This document shows positions 54,801 through 60,800 of a stretch of DNA of 64,000 nucleotides, in pieces. The position numbers were made by a program, and so were the translations under genes. The notes below the pieces were generated by a model. That model did not search any database. It was given only the letters and a program-made list of their open reading frames with translations, and was not told the DNA's origin. This DNA is from Arenicola marina (taxonomy: Eukaryota; Annelida; Polychaeta; Arenicolidae). The stretch lies in the NCBI GenBank assembly GCA_964019135.1, contig OZ025258.1, positions 35,746,126-35,810,125 of the forward strand, in the 5' to 3' direction. Numbering within the stretch: position 1 is the stretch's first letter; each line of letters starts with the position of its first letter.

Positions 54801-57800
54801 GCCTCGTCCTTCCCCCTCTACTACAGCTATAACGTGAATTAACATGTCGAGTCAACGCCTCGTCCTTCCCCCTCTACTACAGCTATAACGTGAATTAACA
54901 TGTCGAATCAACGCCTCGTCCTTCCCACTCTACCAGACCTATAACGTGAGTTAACTTGTCGAATCAACGCCTCGTCCTTCCCACTCTACCAGACCTATAA
55001 GGTGAGTTAACATGTCGAATCAACGCCTCGCCCTTCCCCCTCTACTACACCTATAACGTGAGTTAACATGTCGAATCAACGCCTCGTCCTTCACCCTCTA
55101 CTACAGCTGCAACGTGAGTTAACACGTCGAATCAACGCCTCGTCCTTCCCCCTCTACTACAGCTATAGCGTGAGTTAACATGTCGAATCAACGCCTCGTC
55201 CTTCCCTCTCTACTACACATATAACGTGAGTTAACATGCCGAGTCAACGCCTCGTCCTTCCCCCTCTACTACACCTATAACGTGAGTTAACATGACGAGT
55301 CAACGCCTCGTCCTTCCCCCTCTACTACAGCTATAGCGTGAGTTAACATGTCGAATCAACACCTCGTCCTTCCCCCTCTACTACACCTATAAGGTGAGTT
55401 AATATGTCGCATCAACGCCTCGTCCTTCCCTCTCTACTACACATATAACGTGAGTTAACATGTCGAGTCAACGCCACGTCCTTCCCCCTCTACTACACAT
55501 ATAACGTGAGTTAACATGTCGAGTCAACGCCACGTCCTTCCCCCTCTACTACAGCTATAGCGTGAGTTAACATGTCGAGTCAACGCCTCGTCCTTCCCCC
55601 TCTACTACACCTATAACGTGAGGTAACATGTCGAATCAACGCCTCGTCCTTCCCCCTCTACTACAGCTATAGCGTGAGTTAACATGTCGAATCAACACCT
55701 CGTCCTTCCCCCTCTACTACACCTATAACGTGAGTTGGCATGTCGAATCAACGCCTCGTCCTTCCCCCTTCTACTACACCTATAGCGTGAGTTAACATGT
55801 CGAGTCAACGCCTCGTCCTTTTCTCTCTACTACACCTATAACGTGAGTTAACATGTTGAATCAACGCCTCGTCCTTCCCCGTCTACTACACCTATAACGT
55901 GAGTTAACATGTCGAATCAACGCCTCGTCCTTCCCCCTCTACTACAGCTATAGCGTGAGTTAACATGTCGAATCAACACCTCGTCCTTCCCCCTCTACTA
56001 CACCTATAACGTGAGTTAACATGTCGAGTCAACGCCTCGTCCTTCCCCCTCTACTACACCTATAACGTGAGTTAACATGTCGAATCAACGCCTCGTCCTT
56101 CCCCCTCTACTACACCTATAGCTTGAGTTAACATGTCGAGTCAATGCCTCGTCCTTTTCTCTCTACTACACCTATAACGTGAGTTAACATGTCAAGTCAA
56201 CGCCTCGTCCTTCCCCCTCTACTACAGCTATAGCGTGAGTTAACATGTCGAGTCAACGCCTCGTTCTTCACCCTCTACTACAGCTGCAACGTGAGTTAAC
56301 ATGTCGAATCAACGCCTCGTCCTTCCCCCTCTACTACAACTATAGCCTGAGTTAACATGTCGAATCAACGCCACGTCCTTCCCCCTCTACTACAGCTATA
56401 ACGTGAGTTAACATGTCGAGTCAACGCCTCGTCTTTCCCCCTCTACTACAGCTATAACGTGGGTTAACATGTCGAATCAACGCCTCGTCCTTCCCCCTCT
56501 ACTACACCTATAACGTGAGTTAACATGTCGAGTCAACGCCTGGTCCTTCCCTCCCTACTACACCTATAACGTGAGTTAACATGTCGAATCAACACCTCGT
56601 CCTTCCCCCTCTACTACACCTATAAGGTGAGTTAATATGTCGAATCAACGCCTCGTCCTTCCCTCTCTACTACACATATAACGTGATTTAACATGTCGAG
56701 TCAACGCCACGTCCTTCCCCCTCTACTACACATATAACGTGAGTTAACATGTCGAGTCAACGCCACGTCCTTCCCCCTCTACTACAGCTATAGCGTGAGT
56801 TAACATGTCGAGTCAACGCCTCGTCCTTCACCCTCTACTACACCTATAACGTGAGGTAACATGTCGAATCAAAGCCTCGTCCTTCCCCCTCTACTACAGC
56901 TATAGCGTGAGTTAACATGTCGAATCAACGCCTCGTCCTTCCCCCTCTACTACACCTATAACGTGAGTTGGCATGTCGAATCAACGCCTCGTCCTTCCCC
57001 CCTCTACTACACCTATAGCGTGAGTTAACATGTCGAGTCAACGCCTCGTCCTTTTCTCTCTACTACACCTATAACGTGAGTTAACATGTCGAATCAACGC
57101 CTCGTCCTTCCCCCTCTACTACACCTATAACGTGAGTTAACATGTCGAATCAACGCCTCGTCCTTCCCCCTCTACTACAGCTATAGCGTGAGTTAACATG
57201 TCGAATCAACATCTCGTCCTTCCCCCTCTACTACACCTATAACGTGAGTTGGCATGTCGAATCAACGCCTCGTCCTTCCCCCCTCTACTACACTTATAGC
57301 GTGAGTTAACATGTCGAGTCAACGCCTCGTCCTTTTCTCTCTACTACACCTATAACGTGAGTTAACATGTCGAATCAACGCCTCGTCCTTCCCCCTCTAC
57401 TACACCTATAACGTGAGTTAACATGTCGAATCAACACCTCGTCCTTCCCCCTCTACTACACCTATAACGTGAGTTAACATGTCAAGTCAACGCCTCGTCC
57501 TTCCCCCTCTACTACAGCTATAACGTGAGTTAACATGTCGAGTCAACGCCTCGTCCTTCCCCCTCTACTACACCTATAACGTGAGTTAACATGTCGAGTC
57601 AACGCCTCGTCCTTCCCCCTCTACTACACCTATAACGTGAGTTAACATGTCGAATCAACGCCTCGTCCTTCCCCCTCTACTACACCTATAGCTTGAGTTA
57701 ACATGTCGAGTCAATGCCTCGTCCTTTTCTCTCTACTACACCTATAACGTGAGTTAACATGTCAAGTCAACGCCTCGTCCTTCCCCCTCTACTACAGCTA

Positions 57801-60800
57801 TAGCGTGAGTTAACATGTCGAGTCAACGCCTCGTCCTTCACCCTCCTACTACAGCTGCAACGTGAGTTAACATGTCGAATCAACGCCTCGTCCTTCCCCC
57901 TCTACTACAACTATAGCCTGAGTTAACATGTCGAATCAACGCCTCGTCCTTCCCCCTCTACCACACCTATAACGTGAGTTAACATGTCGAATCAACGCCT
58001 CGTCCTTCCCCCTCTACTACACCTATTACGTGAGTTAAGATGTCGAGTCAACGCCTCGTCCTTCCTCCTCTACTACACCTATAACGTGAGTTAACATGTC
58101 GAATCAACGCCTCCTCTTTCCCCCTCTACTACACCTATAACGTGAGGTAACATGTCGAATCAACGCCTCATCCTTCCCCCTCTACTACAGCTATAACGTG
58201 AGTTAACATGTCGAGTCAACGCCTCGTCCTTCCCCCTCTACTACACCTATAACGTGAGTTAACATGTCGAATTAACGCCTCGTCCTCCCCATTCTACTAC
58301 ACCTATAACGTGAGTTAACATGTCGCGTCAACCCCTCGTCCTTCCCCCGTCTACTACAGCTATAACGTGAATTAACATGTCGAATCAACGCCTCGTCCTT
58401 CCCCCTCTACTACAGCTATAACGTGAGTTAACATGTCGAGTCAACGCCTCGTCCTTCCCCCCTCTACTACACCTATAGCGTGAGTGAACATGTCGAATCA
58501 ACGCCTCCTCTTTCCCCCTCTACTACACCTATAACGTGAGGTAACATGTCGAATCAACGCCTCGTCCTTCCCCCTCTACTACACCTATAGCTTGAGTTAA
58601 CATGTCGAATTAACGCCTCGTCCTTCTCCCTCTACTACACCTATAGCTTGCGTTAACATGTCGAATCAACGCCTCGTCCTTCCCCCGTCTACTACAGCTA
58701 TAACGTGAATTAACATGTCGAATCAACGCCTCGTCCTTCCCCCTCTACTACAGCTATAACGTGAGTTAACATGTCGAATCAACGCCTCGTCCTTCCCCCT
58801 CTACTACAGCTATAGCGTGAGTTAACATGTCGAATTAACGCCTCGTCCTTCCCCCTCTACTAAAGCTATAACGTGAGTTAACATGTCGAATCAACGCCTC
58901 GTCCTTCCCCCTCTACTACACCTATAACGTGAGTTAACATGTCGCGTCAACGCCTCGTCCTTCCCCCTCTACTACAGCTATAACGTGAGTTAACATGTCG
59001 AGTCAACGTCTCGTCCTTCCCCCTCTACTACACCTATAACGTGAGTTAACATGTCAAATTAACGCCTCGTCCTTCCACCTCTACTACATCTATAACGTGA
59101 GTTAACATGTCGAATCCACGCCTCGTCCTTCCCCCTCTACTACAGCTATAACGTGAGTTAACATGTCGAATTAACGCCTCGTCCTTCCCCCTCTACTAAA
59201 GCTATAACGTGAGTTAACATGTCGAATCAACGCCTCGTCCTTCCCCCTCTACTACACCTATAACGTGAGTTAACATGTCGCGTCAACGCCTCGTCCTTCC
59301 CCCTCTACTACAGCTATAACGTGAGTTAACATGTCGAGTCAACGCCTCGTCCTTCCCCCTCTACTACAGCTATAACGTGAGTTAACATGTCGAGTCAACG
59401 CCTCGTTCTCGCCCCCCCCCCCCCTTTACTACAGCTATAGCGTGAGTTCATAATGTCCGTTATTTTGTCCGCTGTTGACTTTGTTGTTTGTCATCTTCAC
59501 CAGGTTCCCCAGGCCTGGGGTGAGGTTGTCACGTACGGTCAAGGCACGGGTTTCGCCTTCCTCAGCGTAAGGAAAATCTAATTTTTAGCGATGCTCTGAT
59601 CTGTGGCTTTATATAATGTGTTCACAAAATTGTAGAAGTCTTGGTTCGTAACGCTGTGTACAATATTTAGGCTACGCGAAAGAGAAACTCATGTCGAATC
59701 TTTTCCATGCGCTTTGTCATGATGACACCAATTACGAGCACTCTAAGAGACTTGATCCGACCCATTTGTGATCAAAAGTTGTGAAAGTTGGTAATAATAA
59801 TCCAAATTCCATCTTGCAAATAGGCAGATTTCTCTTGATGAGCATTACGTAATGGACAATGCAACGTGATAGAATCACCGCGATATATAAATTACATGAT
59901 AGAATCACCGCGATATATAAATTACATGATAGAATCACCGCGATATATAGATTACATGATAGAATCACCGCGAGATATAGATTACATGATAAAATCACCG
60001 CGAGATATAGATTACATGATAGAATCACCGCGAGATATAGATCACATGATAAAATCACCGCGAGGTATAGATTACATGATAGAATCACCGCAAGATATAG
60101 ATTACATGATAAAATCACCGCGAGATATAGATTACATGATGGAATCACCGCGAGATATAGATTACATGATAGAATCACCGCGAGATATAGATTACATGAT
60201 AAAATCACCGCGAGATATAGATTACATGATAGAATCACCGCAAGATATAGATTACGTGATAACATCACCGCGAGATATAGATTACATTCCGGAAGACCAG
60301 TGCAACGTCCGGTGAACCCATAATTTTGGGCGCATTTCTTTATGCCAGGGCAGGGATATCCCGCCCGGTACACCCGACACGTGACAAGAATCTTCCGTGC
60401 GTACCTAAAGGCGTATCTCTAATGATGTGCGGCCACCGGTCACGTCTATATTTATATGTAAAGACATTTACCCCCTTGACTGCATGGCCCGCCGTATGAC
60501 TTCCACTTTTCCCGCTAGATGGGGTCCACGTACTATGTTGAGAAGCCCTGGCAAGTCTACCAACCCACGCACGGGATCGACTCTTTTGTCATGACCATTG
60601 ACGACGTCCGGTTTTACGGCCGCAACGCCAGTATGCTCGACATCAAGTCATGTGCCACGTGAGTTTCGTATAATCACGCGGCACTTACAATCACATATAT
60701 ATACAAGCTATATTTATTATTATCACTATATTATTATTTTATTTTTCATTTTATCATAAGTGCCCATTTCTACTGAAAAGATACACATCACGCATATTTT

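Noticed and set aside
59732..60373. 213-codon minus-strand and ~150-codon plus-strand open frames
   Set aside because: Products of the 30-bp intron 32 array. The hydrophobic NLYLAVILSC period is a translation of the repeat, not a membrane protein.
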